Source: Orthosia cruda
Taxonomy: Eukaryota > Arthropoda > Insecta > Lepidoptera > Noctuidae
NCBI GenBank assembly: GCA_964057195.1
Contig: OZ059826.1
Coordinates: forward strand, 9,610,001 to 9,674,000
Direction: 5' to 3'
Length of the DNA stretch: 64,000 nt
Position 1 is the stretch's first letter. Each line of letters begins with the position of its first letter. A program made the translations under genes and the position numbers. Below the pieces are notes generated by a model, which worked only from the letters and a program-made list of their open reading frames with translations, was not told the origin of the DNA and searched no databases. Below are positions 10,854 to 23,135 of this stretch, piece after piece.

Positions 10854-11643
10854 TAAAGAAGCCCTACGTAAATTCGATGCAGTCCAGGCCAAATGCCTTA
10901 GAATAGTTATTGGCGCCATGAAATCTTCCCCCATTAACGCTCTCCAGGTTGAATGTTGAGATCCTCCCCTTACCCTTCGTAGACAATACTTAGCAGATCG
11001 TTTCTTGTCAAAAGTTTTCTCCCTCTCATCCCATCCCTTACTTCCCATTTTGGAGCAAATCAACCTTTCTTTTAATGTCTCTTCTTACTGGAATAATAAA
11101 TGTATTCCATTGATGAATAGGTACAGGGAGCTTAAACAACTCTCTTCGCCTGTTTGTCAATACCCTTCTCTTCCAGTATTTGCTTCCGCATATGAAGTGG
11201 TCCATTTCAAGCCAAAGATCGTCTTGGGCCTTGGTATCACTAAAAACTCCCAGGACGTAAAAGCAGAGTTTGCTCGGGCTATTCAGAGATACTGGAAGGG
11301 TTGGAATTTGTTCTATACGGATGCATCTAAATTATCATCAACGGGGTGTACAGGTGTTTCAACATACTTCCAGAACTCTAAAATAGCTCTTTTATTCCAA
11401 TGTCCGCCAGAATCTTCAGTTTTTACAGGGGAATGCATCGGTATTCTAGAAGCCGTCAATTTTATATTATCGCACAATATCCAAAATTCGGTTATTTTTT
11501 CAGATTCGCATAGTAGCATCCAGGCTCTAGGACAAAATCAATTAAAATCTAAAATTCACAGCAAGATTATTGTAGATATACGTAATTTACTCTTCTCTTG
11601 TCACAACAAAGGTTTAAACATTGAAATAGTTTGGGTTCCCAGC
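10854..11643 (+). pseudogene. LINE ORF2, RNase H part (frameshifted, cut by BEL)
   Basis: This continues ORF2 in the +1 frame (KEALRKFDAVQAKCLRIV), with a TGA at 10957-10959, and is then open to the BEL insertion. RNase H acidic motifs are visible: YTDASKLSS, FTGECIGILEA and SDSHSSIQAL. The next conserved stretch, WVPSHSGI, is broken after the serine codon at 11643. Its HSGICGNECAD part resumes at 26601 on the far side of the BEL element. RNase H at the ORF2 end is found in the I, R1 and LOA groups. Confidence 0.85.
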
Positions 11644-12674
11644 TGTCGCGCCGCCGCCGCCGCCGCCGCCGCCGCGACGGCGGGGAGCGATTGTATTTAT
11701 TTTGTAGATATTCTGATGTATTTATTTTGTAGATTCTTCAATATGTAGGTTTGCTTCGCGTTAATCGGCTTTCAGTTCTTACTAGCTCACACCATGATTC
11801 AGCTCGCCATCTGTTGGTTTAAAGTAAATTGATTCCCACCATTCTATACATTGTGATATACATAATTACATACTTAAACGTTTCTGGTGTCTTAGGTGTG
11901 AAGTTATAGTATAGCACAGAAATGTTTTGTGTGTATTAAGGAGTTAACCGCAGCCGAGTCCGCCAATTAACCTCCTGCTATCTCTATGTGTTAAAGAGTC
12001 AACCGCAGCCAAGTCTGCCGATCAACCTCTTGCTATCTCTGTGGACCACAGGACTATTTATCATAATATCTCTGTTTCATGCAAAGATTACTATTGTACT
12101 TAGTTAGAGAGACTTCGTATTGCAGCACCGAAGGTCTCCTCTAACGGACTGATCACGGCCTTTCGCCCAGTCCAACTCTCGGGAGGTTTTCGCATTGCAA
12201 TATCGAAAGACCTCTTAATGTAACCGACTTCCAAGAGCATCAGAAACTTTCATAAAGATAAGAAATCTAGAGTTTAGGTATTTATGACTTAGGTGGGGAA
12301 CCTCTACACTATTGTCTTAGTGCTACCACTTAGCTTATATATCAGTCAGATGAGCCGCCAGCATGTTGGACGCCTCCATCAAAACACTTATCACTTTTAC
12401 TTTGCACTTATTATTTGAGGCTTTAGACATTACTTTAGTGTATTTCAAATGACTTAAAATGAAGCGGCAAACGCCATAGATAATCTAGAGATATTACTTA
12501 AGTGTCATAACCATAAACTATAAATACTCCTTTTCTGGTGATTGCTCAATGGGTTCGGTGTTGCCAGCAGATCACCTCATGTTGCAATGTATGACTAGAT
12601 TGTTACACGTTTCGCCCTTACAATATTAATTTGACTCTGTTACCTGTTTACTTCGCGAACCACACTTCGCGACA
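11644..12674 (-). repeat. BEL 3' LTR (left)
   Basis: 1031 bp. Begins TGTCGCG with a GCC-rich run and ends CGCGACA. Nearly identical to the right LTR except near the outer end. There, about 160 bp present in the right LTR (about 25505-25660) is replaced by two copies of GTATTTATTTTGTAGA. Confidence 0.92.
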
Positions 12675-12691
12675 CTCCCGCCGGAATATTC

Positions 12692-13060
12692 TTAGAGCAG
12701 GGTTAGTAAGTTGCGCGTCCACTCTGCAATTTTCTCCAGAGCTCTGGTGGCCGCGCCTCTTCTTTGTTTAACCTCGTTGTTTACTTGAACTATCTTATCA
12801 GGTTCATCTTCTTTCTGACTCAATATTTTCTCTCTGTCCGTGCTCTCTGATACATTATCAAAGTCTTCCAACATACTCTTTTCCGTTGGTATTATTGACT
12901 CTCTGATTTCTTTCTCGTTCTTTGAAATATCTGATGTATCCTTTGAATCTGTGACTTTCACTACCAATGGCGTCAATTCGTGTACCGTTATATGCCGTGG
13001 TATCTCACTTTCACTTTCTAATGCGTCCGCATCGTATTCTACTTCTTCATTGTCCTCCAT
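12692..13060 (-). CDS. BEL pol C-terminal tail in an overlapping frame
   Basis: 122 codons. It overlaps the end of the pol frame by 22 nt (pol stops at 13039-13041; this frame opens at an ATG at 13060). The product is acidic in its first two thirds and ends with RRGAATRALEKIAEWTRNLL, which resembles the basic, helical tails that often end BEL/Pao pol proteins. It may therefore be a pol tail pushed out of frame, or a small downstream ORF. It stops 18 nt from the 3' LTR, at the position expected for the polypurine tract (CGGCGGGAG on the minus strand). Confidence 0.55.
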   Translation of the reverse strand: MEDNEEVEYDADALESESEIPRHITVHELTPLVVKVTDSKDTSDISKNEKEIRESIIPTEKSMLEDFDNVSESTDREKILSQKEDEPDKIVQVNNEVKQRRGAATRALEKIAEWTRNLLTLL

Positions 13061-15237
13061 TCATTCATTTCCAATGGATATAAATGAGTTAAAGATCTTA
13101 CAAACTCTTTATTTCCAACTTCGACCTTCGCAACTCTGCAAAGTCCGTCGGAACCTTTGACCAATGAAGTAATTTTTCCAACCTTCCATTCTTCTCGATT
13201 TTTACTATCTCCCTTTATCTGCACAATTTGTCCTACCTTTGGGATTAGTTTTGCAGTGATTCTAGGTTCTTTGACAGAATGTCCATATCGTTCACGCAAA
13301 CTTTGTAAGTATCGATTCGTGAACATGTCCTTAAATTCATTAAGAATAACTAAACCTCTTTTCCAAGCCTTGATAAGGTCGGATTTTGTTGTAGTGCCTT
13401 GTACCAAAAATTCTTCGGTTGAACCTTCCGTCGATATGCATTTTCCCATAGTTAGAAAATCAGATGGTTTTAAAATATGGACCAATTCAGAATCGACACA
13501 AGTTAAAGGTCTTGTATTAACAGTTGCTTCAATTTCTTTTACTAATGTAACCAATTGACTATCTGTCAACAAGTGCTTTTCCAATGTTCTTCTCATACAA
13601 TTCTTCACTATTTGAATTAATCGTTCGTAAAATCCCCCGAACCAGGGAGCCAGTTGGGGTATGAACCTCCAACGAATTTCGTGTTTAATACAATAAGAGT
13701 TTGACAGTATTTCTGACATGAGCTTAAAATTCGTAGCATTATCTGATGTGATCATTCGTGGCACACCTCTTGTCGATTTCATTCTTCTCAAAGCATGAAG
13801 TCCTTCTTCTGCTGTGAGATCTTGAACAACCTCTAAATGCACCGCCCTGACTGCTAGGCAAGTGAAAAGTGCTATCCAACGTTTACTTGTTTCATTTCCA
13901 TGTTTAATTAGTACAGGGCCCATGTAGTCCAGGCCTGTAAATGTAAACGGTGAAGTGTAATTTACTCTTTCAGTGGGTAACGCAGGGGTTGGTGGTAGCT
14001 TGAATGGTCCCCCTCCGTGTTTTTGACATCTAGGACATTTCCTTATAATCTTCTGGACTTGACGTTTTCCATGTGGAATCCAAAAGGTTTGACGAATTAT
14101 AGCGAGGGTATGGTTAACACCTACATGATGATTGTCGCTATGAGTTTGGGTTATAATTTTGTTAGTGTAATCACAATCCTTTGGAATAAGTATTGGATAA
14201 CGTTGGTCATACGACCAATCCGTGTTTTTTAAACGTCCTTTGCAACGTAAAAGACCGTCTTCGTCCAGAAATAGTCCAAGATTATTTTTTAAGCTTGTTT
14301 CTTTCCCTTCTAGTTCTCTTGGAAAGTGTTCGGCTTGTAGCTTCTCAAGCTGCTTAATTTTGTCACCCTTTTCTTCACTTATGTCTACATCCATCTTAGT
14401 TTGATTACTTGTACTGTCTTCTTGATTTTCCACATCGAGTTTATTTTCTTTATCCATTGTATATTCTTGTGACTCTTTCGGGAGACCCTCCCCCGCACAA
14501 AGAGAAGAAATTTCTTTGATTCCTGACGGCCAGGAATCCGGTTGTTGTAATAGAAACTGGGGCCCAGTCAGCCATCTTACTCTATCTTCTTTAGAGCTGA
14601 ATGGTCTTGTGGCAACATCCGCTGGATTTAAATCTGATGGAACATGTCGTATTATTAGGTTTTTATTCCTTTTAATTTCTTCTACTCTTCTGGCTACGAA
14701 CGGTGTGAGAAGTTTGTCCGACTTGCACCAGTCGATAACAATCTGACTATCAGTCCATAACGTTTGACTTGTGATGTTGAATTGTAAAAATTGGCATACA
14801 TATTTGATCAACCTAGTTCCAATTAATACGCCCAGTAATTCCAACCGTGGTATTTTCAGATCGTCTTGATCCTTCAAAGGAACCAGCCTTGATTTACCTA
14901 GGACAAACTTTACCTCCTTGCCGTTAACTATGTAGATTACAGCTGCATAGGCCTTCGAAGAAGAGTCTGTGAAGCAGTGAATTTGACAAGTACTTGTAGT
15001 AGCGTCACTGAAGTAACATCTGGCCAAAGATATGTCTCGAACCTCATCTAATTCGTTACATATTTTTGACCAATCGGTTTTTAATGTCTCAGAAAATGGT
15101 GTATCCCATTTTACCTTTTCTTTCCACAGATTTTGTATGAACAGTTTGCTAGACAACAGTGACAGTACTGCAAATCCACACGGATCATAGATTGACACTA
15201 TGACACTTAAGACTAGGTAATATAAATTTAGGATCAA
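13039..15237 (-). CDS. BEL/Pao pol remnant: RNase H and integrase
   Basis: 732 open codons. The first recognisable segment, SIYDPCGFAVL, is the conserved SxxDPxG stretch just after the RT. It is followed by RNase H (HCFTDSSSKAY, ELLGVLIG, LWTDSQIVIDW). The integrase zinc-binding region has HHVGVNHTL and CPRCQKHGG. The integrase core has FTGLDYMGP, MITSDNATNF and GGFYERLIQIVK, carrying the D, D and E residues. A basic C-terminal domain follows. Protease and the RT catalytic core are absent upstream: only 424 nt separate this frame from gag, where about 2.4 kb would be expected. The first residues are a fortuitous start. Confidence 0.9.
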   Translation of the reverse strand: MILNLYYLVLSVIVSIYDPCGFAVLSLLSSKLFIQNLWKEKVKWDTPFSETLKTDWSKICNELDEVRDISLARCYFSDATTSTCQIHCFTDSSSKAYAAVIYIVNGKEVKFVLGKSRLVPLKDQDDLKIPRLELLGVLIGTRLIKYVCQFLQFNITSQTLWTDSQIVIDWCKSDKLLTPFVARRVEEIKRNKNLIIRHVPSDLNPADVATRPFSSKEDRVRWLTGPQFLLQQPDSWPSGIKEISSLCAGEGLPKESQEYTMDKENKLDVENQEDSTSNQTKMDVDISEEKGDKIKQLEKLQAEHFPRELEGKETSLKNNLGLFLDEDGLLRCKGRLKNTDWSYDQRYPILIPKDCDYTNKIITQTHSDNHHVGVNHTLAIIRQTFWIPHGKRQVQKIIRKCPRCQKHGGGPFKLPPTPALPTERVNYTSPFTFTGLDYMGPVLIKHGNETSKRWIALFTCLAVRAVHLEVVQDLTAEEGLHALRRMKSTRGVPRMITSDNATNFKLMSEILSNSYCIKHEIRWRFIPQLAPWFGGFYERLIQIVKNCMRRTLEKHLLTDSQLVTLVKEIEATVNTRPLTCVDSELVHILKPSDFLTMGKCISTEGSTEEFLVQGTTTKSDLIKAWKRGLVILNEFKDMFTNRYLQSLRERYGHSVKEPRITAKLIPKVGQIVQIKGDSKNREEWKVGKITSLVKGSDGLCRVAKVEVGNKEFVRSLTHLYPLEMNEWRTMKK

Positions 15238-15661
15238 TAATAACCTTATTGTTAAAGCATCAATTAGCTATAAGTATTTTATCAGGCGTTTATCCTACGT
15301 TCCTAGGATTCATAATTTCATGTAATGTCAGTTCGCAGTCAAATAAATGGGTGGATCACTGCGTGCTACATCCTGAGTTTTTTAATTACCTTAATTCCCA
15401 AGAAGCCCCTCAGGTTTTATACATGGTCCATACGAGCCGAATTATTATTTTCATAATAGCAAAGTGGAATAAGCTGAAATTGGGCATTCTGGAACTAACA
15501 TGCATTTGGAATAAAAGTGTATTGGGCCCCAAGTGAAATAAAACAGGAAGATTTAAGTATTATAATATTAATTATATTCACCCAACACTCATTAATATTA
15601 AATCAAGTAAAATAAAATATAGGAATTAAGTATAGGAATAAAGTTATTTATTTAATTGTTT
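15238..15661. other. BEL deletion junction between gag and pol
   Basis: AT-rich and closed in all frames. It stands where protease and RT should be. No RT motif was recognised, so the catalytic region was deleted rather than merely frameshifted. Confidence 0.55.
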
Positions 15662-17059
15662 TTATTCCTTTGTGTATAGGACATTGGTTGTCGTTATCTT
15701 ATCATCGTGTACGCTTGAGAATTTAGAAGGACATAAAGCACGGTTATGACCTAATTTATTGCAATGAAAGCATTCTCTTTTATTTCTACAGTCTACAGAA
15801 GAATGTCCTATTCTAAGACAACCATAGCATCTATATTTTAATAAGGCTTTTCTTTCTTTTAATTCTTTGAATTTTGTACATTCATCATTGTAGTGAGACT
15901 CCTTACAGAAGATACAATGAAGTTTAGACTTCTTCTTAGGTGGCCCCTCCTTTCCCTGGTTTTTTCCAGGATAACTTGTATATTTTTGCTTGATCCCGTA
16001 GTTCCTCTTTGAAGTATTTCCTTTGTTCTGTATAGAATAGTATCGAGCCTTTTCCTGATAGTTTCCGTAGTTACCTTTCTGTTGCCTCCTTTGGTCATCT
16101 TTTATCTTCTGATTTGTATGATCAACCTTCCCAGTGGAATGAAGTGTCTTTACCGTGTAATATTCTTTCTCATTTAGGTTTTTCTCTTGCGTTAGTCTAT
16201 TTGCATCTTCACGTGCTGAAATGATAAATTCCAAGTGTTTCCTTATCTCTTCAATTGACTCTTGCTTTATTTTCAATTTCATTTCATATATTATATCTTC
16301 CGGAAATTTCTCCATTACCATAAACCTCAAGTGGTTATGGTTAATATTTTCCCCCATTGAATCCAAAACTCTCAAATTTATTTCAATTTCAGTTAAAACT
16401 CTTCGACAATCTGATACGGTTTTGTTTGCTGGTTTTATTCTGTAGAGTGAGGAGTAGTGTGCATCAACCACTTGAGTTTGTTTCCCATATCTATCTTTCA
16501 AAGATTGTATGGCTATGGAATAATTTTTGTTTGTAATCTCTAACCCGTCTATCACTCCCTTGGCTTCCCCTTTTAGGGAATTCTTTAGATATAATAACTT
16601 GTCAACATCTGGTAAATTCCGATTGTGAATATTGGAACTAAATTGGTCCCAAAATTGATGCCACTGAAGAATGCTACCTTCAAATTGTGGCAACTCTAAT
16701 TTTGGTAGTTTTCCTGATAAGAAATGTTCATCGTTCTTGTTGCTATTTGTCGTTGAATTTTCACATTCTTCAATTTTCACTTTAAGTTCGCAGCAGTTTT
16801 CTTCAGCTTCCAGCTGAATTGCAGAGATGGCAGAGATCTCATCCACTTGCGGTTCGTTAACGAGTCGAAAATAATTGTTTAGTTCCCTCTCCAATCGCTG
16901 GAGACAGGTATGAAGCTTAGAGGATACTACCTTTGCTTCATGCAAGGTTAAGTCATTTGTTTCATTAGAGAGTTTGCTAGTTGTATTTCGAGCACATTCG
17001 GACAGAGTTTTTATCTTATCACACAGACTGCGAACAATAAGAAGCATGGCTTCTTCCAT
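15662..17059 (-). CDS. BEL/Pao gag
   Basis: 465 codons, intact from ATG at 17059. The particle-forming protein of the element. The N-terminal part is helical and charged. The central DUF1759-type region shows LPKLELPQFEGS, WHQFWDQF and YLKNSLKGEA, diagnostic of Pao/BEL gag. The C-terminal third is basic and glutamine/lysine-rich. It ends with Cys-rich knuckles: CIFCKESHYNDEC, CYGCLRIGHSSVDC and CFHCNKLGHNRALC. It stops rather than reading into protease because the following pol segment is deleted. Confidence 0.92.
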   Translation of the reverse strand: MEEAMLLIVRSLCDKIKTLSECARNTTSKLSNETNDLTLHEAKVVSSKLHTCLQRLERELNNYFRLVNEPQVDEISAISAIQLEAEENCCELKVKIEECENSTTNSNKNDEHFLSGKLPKLELPQFEGSILQWHQFWDQFSSNIHNRNLPDVDKLLYLKNSLKGEAKGVIDGLEITNKNYSIAIQSLKDRYGKQTQVVDAHYSSLYRIKPANKTVSDCRRVLTEIEINLRVLDSMGENINHNHLRFMVMEKFPEDIIYEMKLKIKQESIEEIRKHLEFIISAREDANRLTQEKNLNEKEYYTVKTLHSTGKVDHTNQKIKDDQRRQQKGNYGNYQEKARYYSIQNKGNTSKRNYGIKQKYTSYPGKNQGKEGPPKKKSKLHCIFCKESHYNDECTKFKELKERKALLKYRCYGCLRIGHSSVDCRNKRECFHCNKLGHNRALCPSKFSSVHDDKITTTNVLYTKE

Positions 17060-18578
17060 ATTGACGTTCTGAAATTGATTACAATATTACACTAACACAT
17101 GCACAGTTCATGACATGACAAGTTCTAATTTGTTATACAAATGTAATTATGATATAGTATGTTTCAATTATAACTACCCATTTTATTTTTTAATAGGGAA
17201 CATCAAATTGATGTTTGTATCAAATCACTGAAATTATTCTCAAGGCTCATTTGATTGCAATAGATCACACTCCATACATATAGGGTAGGTATTTAAAATT
17301 TTAATTATCTATTTTTCTTAAATAGAATTTCAGAAATACAACTTCCCTTTCAGGAAACTTGTTCACTATCATGGAGATAATCATCTCCTTTCAGATATAT
17401 TTAGGTGTTGTGATTCACCCTATACATGTAAGTAAATACCACTTAATACTTTTAGAATGTTGCTAACATAAATACTCAATCACCGAGTGTAAGGAAATAT
17501 CATTCTTCTTATATATTGTGCTTTCAGCTGACAGGCACTACATACATAGTACAAGAATTTATAATCTCTCTTAAATTATTTATTTTTAAGTATTGAAGAC
17601 ACCGTTGCCTAGTCAGCAGTGCTTCCGTTTGCATCCTAGACAAATGTTTGTGTTTGCCATATTGTGTACCTGAAGTACTCATTCGCAGTATGTATTGTCT
17701 ACAGAGGCCCTTAATACCGGCTTAGTCGGTCAATCTGGGACCAAATGGCCATGCGAGAGAGATGTCCACTCAAGCATTTATTTATTGTAAATAAGGTAGC
17801 ATGGATACTCATCCAATGTCAAGATATAATATTATAAACTATTACTCACTTATGATGTTGTTTTCGTTTATAACTCCAATAGCTATTTCTTTAGCTGTAG
17901 GCAGTATAATTAATGTCCCTTCTTCGAAGCCAATTACCTTCGATAACTAATAATTCTGGTCCTGTTGAAAGGATAAGTGCACAGGTTTTATCACGTATAT
18001 GTACCTACTTATTATTACAAATAATATATTTATTTTCTTATTGTTGCATGTAGACGGTTATATGGTTAAACCTCGTAGGTTTTAAATTTAAATTTTATTA
18101 CACTGGTTGTAGGTATTCTCTTATAAATGAGTTAAATCTGTTTTTCGTAGGACGCTATACCTACAGACATTAATTTGATATTATGGCGGACCATAATTTA
18201 AATTCTAATAATCCATTAGGAAAATTTCACGCAACATGTTAAACCTATCGCCATGAGAAGGGGTAGATTTACCGATTACATTTAAATCTAGGTTTAACAG
18301 AGTATTTACTAATTTCATATAGTATCCCAAGCTGTGATCACAAACTCGAAATTGTAATCAACACATATCTAAACTGTACTGACCTTTTATCAATCCAAGC
18401 ACAGGCACACTTATTTTATTCCCGACGTGGGGTAAATCAATAAGCCTTTTATTTGTTCTCACAAACTCTGGCACCGTAAAACTTTTTGAAAATCAGAGAA
18501 ACTTTTCGCACAGGGAAAGCAGAGCCATAGACTAAAATATGGACAGAGTTTAAGTGCCCAAGTGATTTTTTGTCTATC
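17060..18578. other. BEL leader, inner part
   Basis: Non-coding and AT-rich between the gag start and the nested TA-flanked element. It continues at 24949-25442 on the other side. No ORF or further repeat was seen. Confidence 0.5.
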
Positions 18579-19299
18579 TAGACCGATAGCGCTAGGTTTT
18601 GAGGTTTCAAAAATATTAAAGTTGTTTGTTTTTCGCATATAGTTGCCGGACCATTTGCCCAACCTAATACCTTAGTTTGTGTCATCCTAGGTATTTGCAT
18701 AGGTAGAAATTTAGCTGTTTGTCTTTTCGACCAGTATCGGACGAAAAGAAAATTAGAGATGAAAATTTTACTTTCATGATAATAACGAAGTAGTAACTGA
18801 TGTACATAGGCATTTTGTGTCATCTCTGTCCACGGGAATCCTAATACTTAACCAGTACCTAACACGTAGCCAACTAACTCTAAAAGAATATTAAAGTAGG
18901 TTAAATAGGTATTACGCGTTTTAGAGTACTGATATCTGTTGTTTAAAATATTTTGTGTCAAATTCATCCACGACTTTTAAAGATATTTTATTTTTTTACT
19001 ACAACACCCTGTAAAATCCACAAAAGAAAATACAAGTTATTAGAGTTTATGTGTTTTTCATTATTATGGTGTGACAAAACACTATTCATAATTTGTGTCG
19101 TTTTTATCCACGAAATCGTATTATTCTAAAAAAAATATCTAGACTTCTTCGCACGAAGGGCGAGCGCGGGGATAAGCGCAGGCACAAGCGGCGCGGGTGC
19201 CGGCAAGCCATACGCGCGGCGCGTTTATTTGTTTACATTCGGTCTTTGCAAGTTGCAACAAAAAAGTGCGTGCGTTATTTATGATGTATTTGATTGATT

Positions 19300-19459
19300 A
19301 AGGCCCATTGCACGAAAAACTTAACTCAGAATTAGTTGCTACACGAGATGAAATTGACAAAGGTCAAAGACAAAGGTTAAATTGACAATATTGTATAACA
19401 AACTGTCAATTTAACCTAGTCTTAGCAACTGAGTTAAGTTTTTTGCGCAAGTGGGCCTT
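19300..19459. repeat. MITE with AAGGCCCA termini
   Basis: The ends are inverted: AAGGCCCATTGCAC and GCGCAAGTGGGCCTT. The arms continue with AACTTAACTCAG / CTGAGTTAAGTT. The size is 160 bp. Flanking bases are TT/AA, so the target duplication is not resolved. Confidence 0.6.
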
Positions 19460-19959
19460 AAAAGTTAGTTATGTATGAAGCTGTGAAAGACTAAAATGGA
19501 GATTGAATTTAATAAATGTGTTATGTCCAATATGAATAACATAGTAACTCAACATTGCATAGTTTTCAACACAGCTATTTTCTTTTTTTGTAAAGTTTAT
19601 TTGCTTTATTTTAGGTTTCATGTTACTAATTTTAATTGCTCTTTCAGTTTTGATAAAACCACTGCAAGTATGATTTTCGCAATTTTACAATTTACAGATA
19701 TTTAGCATTTTTAATATGAAAAACATTGTAACTACGGTTACAATAGAGTCTTGAAAACATTTGAAAGATTTTTTCTGTGAATATTATTGTACGATTACGA
19801 ATTATACCGACAAAAAAAAAACTTTGTTAAATATTATTGTAAGCAACAATTACAATGTGTGTCAATGTTAGATTTAGATAAAAAGACATGTAAAGTACTA
19901 TGGAAGAGCTAATAAACTCGTTTTTTAATAATTATTATAATTCAATTAATATTCACAAC

Positions 19960-22200
19960 GCTTTGGGCTCTGGTGGACACAGGTCTGGATAAAATTATCT
20001 ATGCCCGTGTCTACCGTTCGCACAGCGGCGATCAGGAGACAAGCAGGCTCACAGATTACCTCAGTTAAGCGGCTGATGCGGCACAGTAGTGGTACCCTTC
20101 CACCCAATTAATGATCCAGGGGGACTTTAATGCTCACCATCAGCAGTAACGTGGTTCTTCCCATACCAGTGCAGTAATCATGCTGGATGGGAAATGCATA
20201 AGCTTTCGTTAGCGGTAATCCGCCAGCTGGTTCAGGAGGCAACAGCAACGGGGGATATTGATTCGCACACGGCCAATTGCTTGGACCTTCTGCTGACAAT
20301 AGATCCAGGCCGATACTCTGTGTCGATAACTTCACCTTGGGAATGCGAGTGACGTATGTCAGAAAAAAGGCCTTCAACAGTGCTGCCAAGTCCTGCAAGA
20401 AGGTGTTGCAAAGGGCTCGGTTCGACCACATTGGCCGAATAGGGACATAACTTGCTTCTTACCCAGAAGATAGTAAAGCGTTTTGGTCCCTGGGTAAGTC
20501 GGTTCAGTAGAACTTCTGCCATCCCTCACTACCACCACTGCTGAAACCCGACAGATCGCTGGCCCGCTTCGTTAAGGAGAAGGCAAACTTTTTTGCCTCT
20601 TTTTGCATAATCTTCGCGTCAGCATTCTGGTGATGCGCGGATGTATTCTTTCTCCTGGTGGATGTGAGACATATATGTCGGACATTCACATCCATCAAAA
20701 GGATGTTCGTATCAACCTCGACTTGAACAAAGCTAGTGATCCCGACGGGATGGGACGGGATACTTACACTTGTCCTTAAAACTTGTGCGCCCGAACTGTC
20801 TCCGATTTTGACACGTCTATTTTGCCTATCGTTTGAAACTGTGAAAGAGTCGAATGCTTGGAAGTAAGCTAACGTACAGCCCGTGTCCAAGAAGGAAAGT
20901 TGAGCTGACCCTGCCAATTATATACCCATCTCTTCGTGTGCTTAATATTAAGCTCCTGGTATACCTAGAAGCTAATGACATCCTGAAGTGATTGCCAATA
21001 CGGTTCTACAGGGTTTCTAGCTTATGCCGTTCACATCTGCAGTAAGGCCATCGAGAGGCGCGGGGAGGTGCTTGCCATCTCCTTCGATAACTCGAATGGT
21101 TTCTATAGGGTCTGGCACGGAAGCCTTATTAGTAAGCTTCCTTCATTCGGTCTGCCTGGTGATGGTATGTGTGATTGGATTGCAGATTTCTTGTGGGATC
21201 GGTCCATTCCAGTCGTTATCGATGGGTTCTCGTCTGACCAATTAAATATTTATACCGGGGTCCCTCAAGGGTTGGTAAAGTAAGTAAAGTGCTTGAAACT
21301 TGGCTATGCAGACGACAGCACTGTTGCTGAGAGGTACTGTTCCATCCTTGTCCTTTGTGAGGCTGTGGTGGAGCGTTTGAGCTTATCCTTGAAGCCAGTC
21401 TCCAAATGGGGCGATGCCAATTTGGTCTGGTTCTTTGCTGCTAAAACTCAGGCGTGTTTTTCTCTGTTAAAATGCGCCAATTCTACTCGGCTCTTTCCTT
21501 CCGAGGTGTAAACGTGCCGATAATGGACCATCTTGTGCTTCTTGGCGTTACTTTTAACACGATCCTCAATTTTGATCCATACATTGAGGCAAAGATTCAA
21601 CTGGCTGCCATAAAATTGGGGATCCCCACAAAAGTGAGACGGTTCTTCACGCCAGAACAATTGCTCAAGTTGTGTCAAGCTCGTCAAGCGCTAGTTAGAT
21701 GATGTATGGAGTACTGTTATCATTTCTGGGCCGGATCTGCCAAAAACCAGCTTCATGCACTTAATTTGATCAAAAAACGGACCAAGAAGATCGGCAATGA
21801 GACACTGGTCGAATCGTAGCTCCAGAGCCTTAAACAACGTCGCCGAGTTGCGAGCTTGTCGGTTTTAATCGGTTAAATTTCGGGAAGTGTGCGATGGAAA
21901 TGTACGATCTGATTCCACCTAGCCCATTCCATAATCGGACTATAAGACGTACGGCGATGTGCCATTGGTACATGGTGGACATCCCACCCATACACACTAA
22001 ACATTTTGGGAATACGTAGATTGTACGTACAGCTAAAGTGTGGCATTCCCTGCCGGAGTTAGTGTTGCTCGATAGCTACAACTTAGGAGTGTTTAAGTCA
22101 AGAGTGAATAGGTAACTTTTAGGCAAGCGTGTTTAATCGTCGACCACGACATCGCTTACCATCTGGTGAAGAAGTAGTCTAGCGCAAGCCTACCAAATAT
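19960..22200 (+). pseudogene. Old non-LTR retrotransposon fossil
   Basis: Heavily decayed coding on the plus strand with stops in every frame, but landmarks in order. An endonuclease GDFNAHH is near 20120. A pre-RT segment reading NKASDPDGM is near 20730. RT pieces FDNSNGFYRVWH and GVPQG lie at 21080-21275, with YADDST near 21300. A C-terminal stretch at 21900-22100 includes ELIPPSPFHNR-like and VWHSLPE sequence. The pattern fits a CR1/jockey-like LINE without terminal RNase H. The minus-strand frames across 20100-20920 are accidental. Confidence 0.7.
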
Positions 22201-22256
22201 AAATGAAATGCATTCCCCCTATTGCAAAGCTTACCACGCAGTGGATAGTAGATCCT

Positions 22257-22560
22257 AGAGCAGTGATGGCCCAGTGGTAACGGACACAATTTACAAGTAT
22301 GGTCGTGGATTCAAACCCAGGCAAGTGCTTTAATTTGTGTAAATTATTTCATCACTATTGTTCTCAAAACACAGAAGTAAAAATGCATTGCATTGCAATG
22401 CAAATCTAAGACATGTACGAGTAACATCCATCAAACCACATTGGTCCCACGTGGTGGATTTCGGCCCATTACCTCTTACAGAGAGGGGGCCTAAACGCAC
22501 AATAGACCAAATGGGAGTTTAAGTTCAGAAAAGGGAGTCCATCTATCCTGTCCTATCCTA
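22257..22560 (+). repeat. tRNA-derived SINE, copy 2
   Basis: Begins AGAGCAGTGATGGCCCAGTG, keeps the AAATTATTTCATCACTAT core and ends with CTATCCTGTCCTATCC. Diverged relative of the 5792 copy, lying just after the LINE fossil. Confidence 0.7.
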
Positions 22561-22839
22561 ATGCTTACGACGCCTATCGTTTGCAATTACTTCTACACAT
22601 TTTTTTGTATTATTCTTCTTACCCACATATCTGTAATATTGAATGAGTCTAAAAAAATGTTTATTTCATTCCTACTCTTAGTTTTTCTCCAAGACCATTT
22701 ATGCTGATACTACTATATTCAATTGATGTACTAAAAACATATTCTCGATGTCAACACTGCATCTTTCTTTACAATGATAACATTTAAATTAACTGTTTAG
22801 ATTTAAGAAGAAAACCATTGTAACTTAAAATTACAATAT

Positions 22840-23135
22840 CATCATCATCATCAGCCTATTAATGTTCCCACTGCTGGGACACAGGCCTCCTCTCTGTGAG
22901 AGGGGATGGGCCGTAATCCACCACGCGGGCCCAGTACGGGTTGGTGGATGTCACATGTCTTCGAATTTTTGGTTCTAGGACATGCCGGTTTCCTCACGAT
23001 GTTTTCCTTCACCGTTTTGAGAGCAGTGGTGATGAAATAATTTACACAAAGTAAAGCGCCTGCTTTGGCTCGAACCCACGACCTACAACTTGTAAGTCGC
23101 GGCCGTTACCACTGGGCCACCATTGCTCTCAAATT
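22840..23135 (-). repeat. tRNA-derived SINE, copy 3 (GAT-tailed)
   Basis: Minus-strand copy: its A-box end is at 23135 and its 3' tail is (GAT)n at 22840. A 12-bp duplication AAATTACAATAT is at 22828-22839 and 23136-23147. The tail differs from copy 1 (GAT instead of TATCC), so it belongs to another subfamily. Confidence 0.8.

Noticed and set aside
20108..20917. Overlapping minus-strand frames of about 100-137 codons
   Set aside because: The plus strand here carries ordered LINE endonuclease/RT landmarks; the minus frames resemble nothing.
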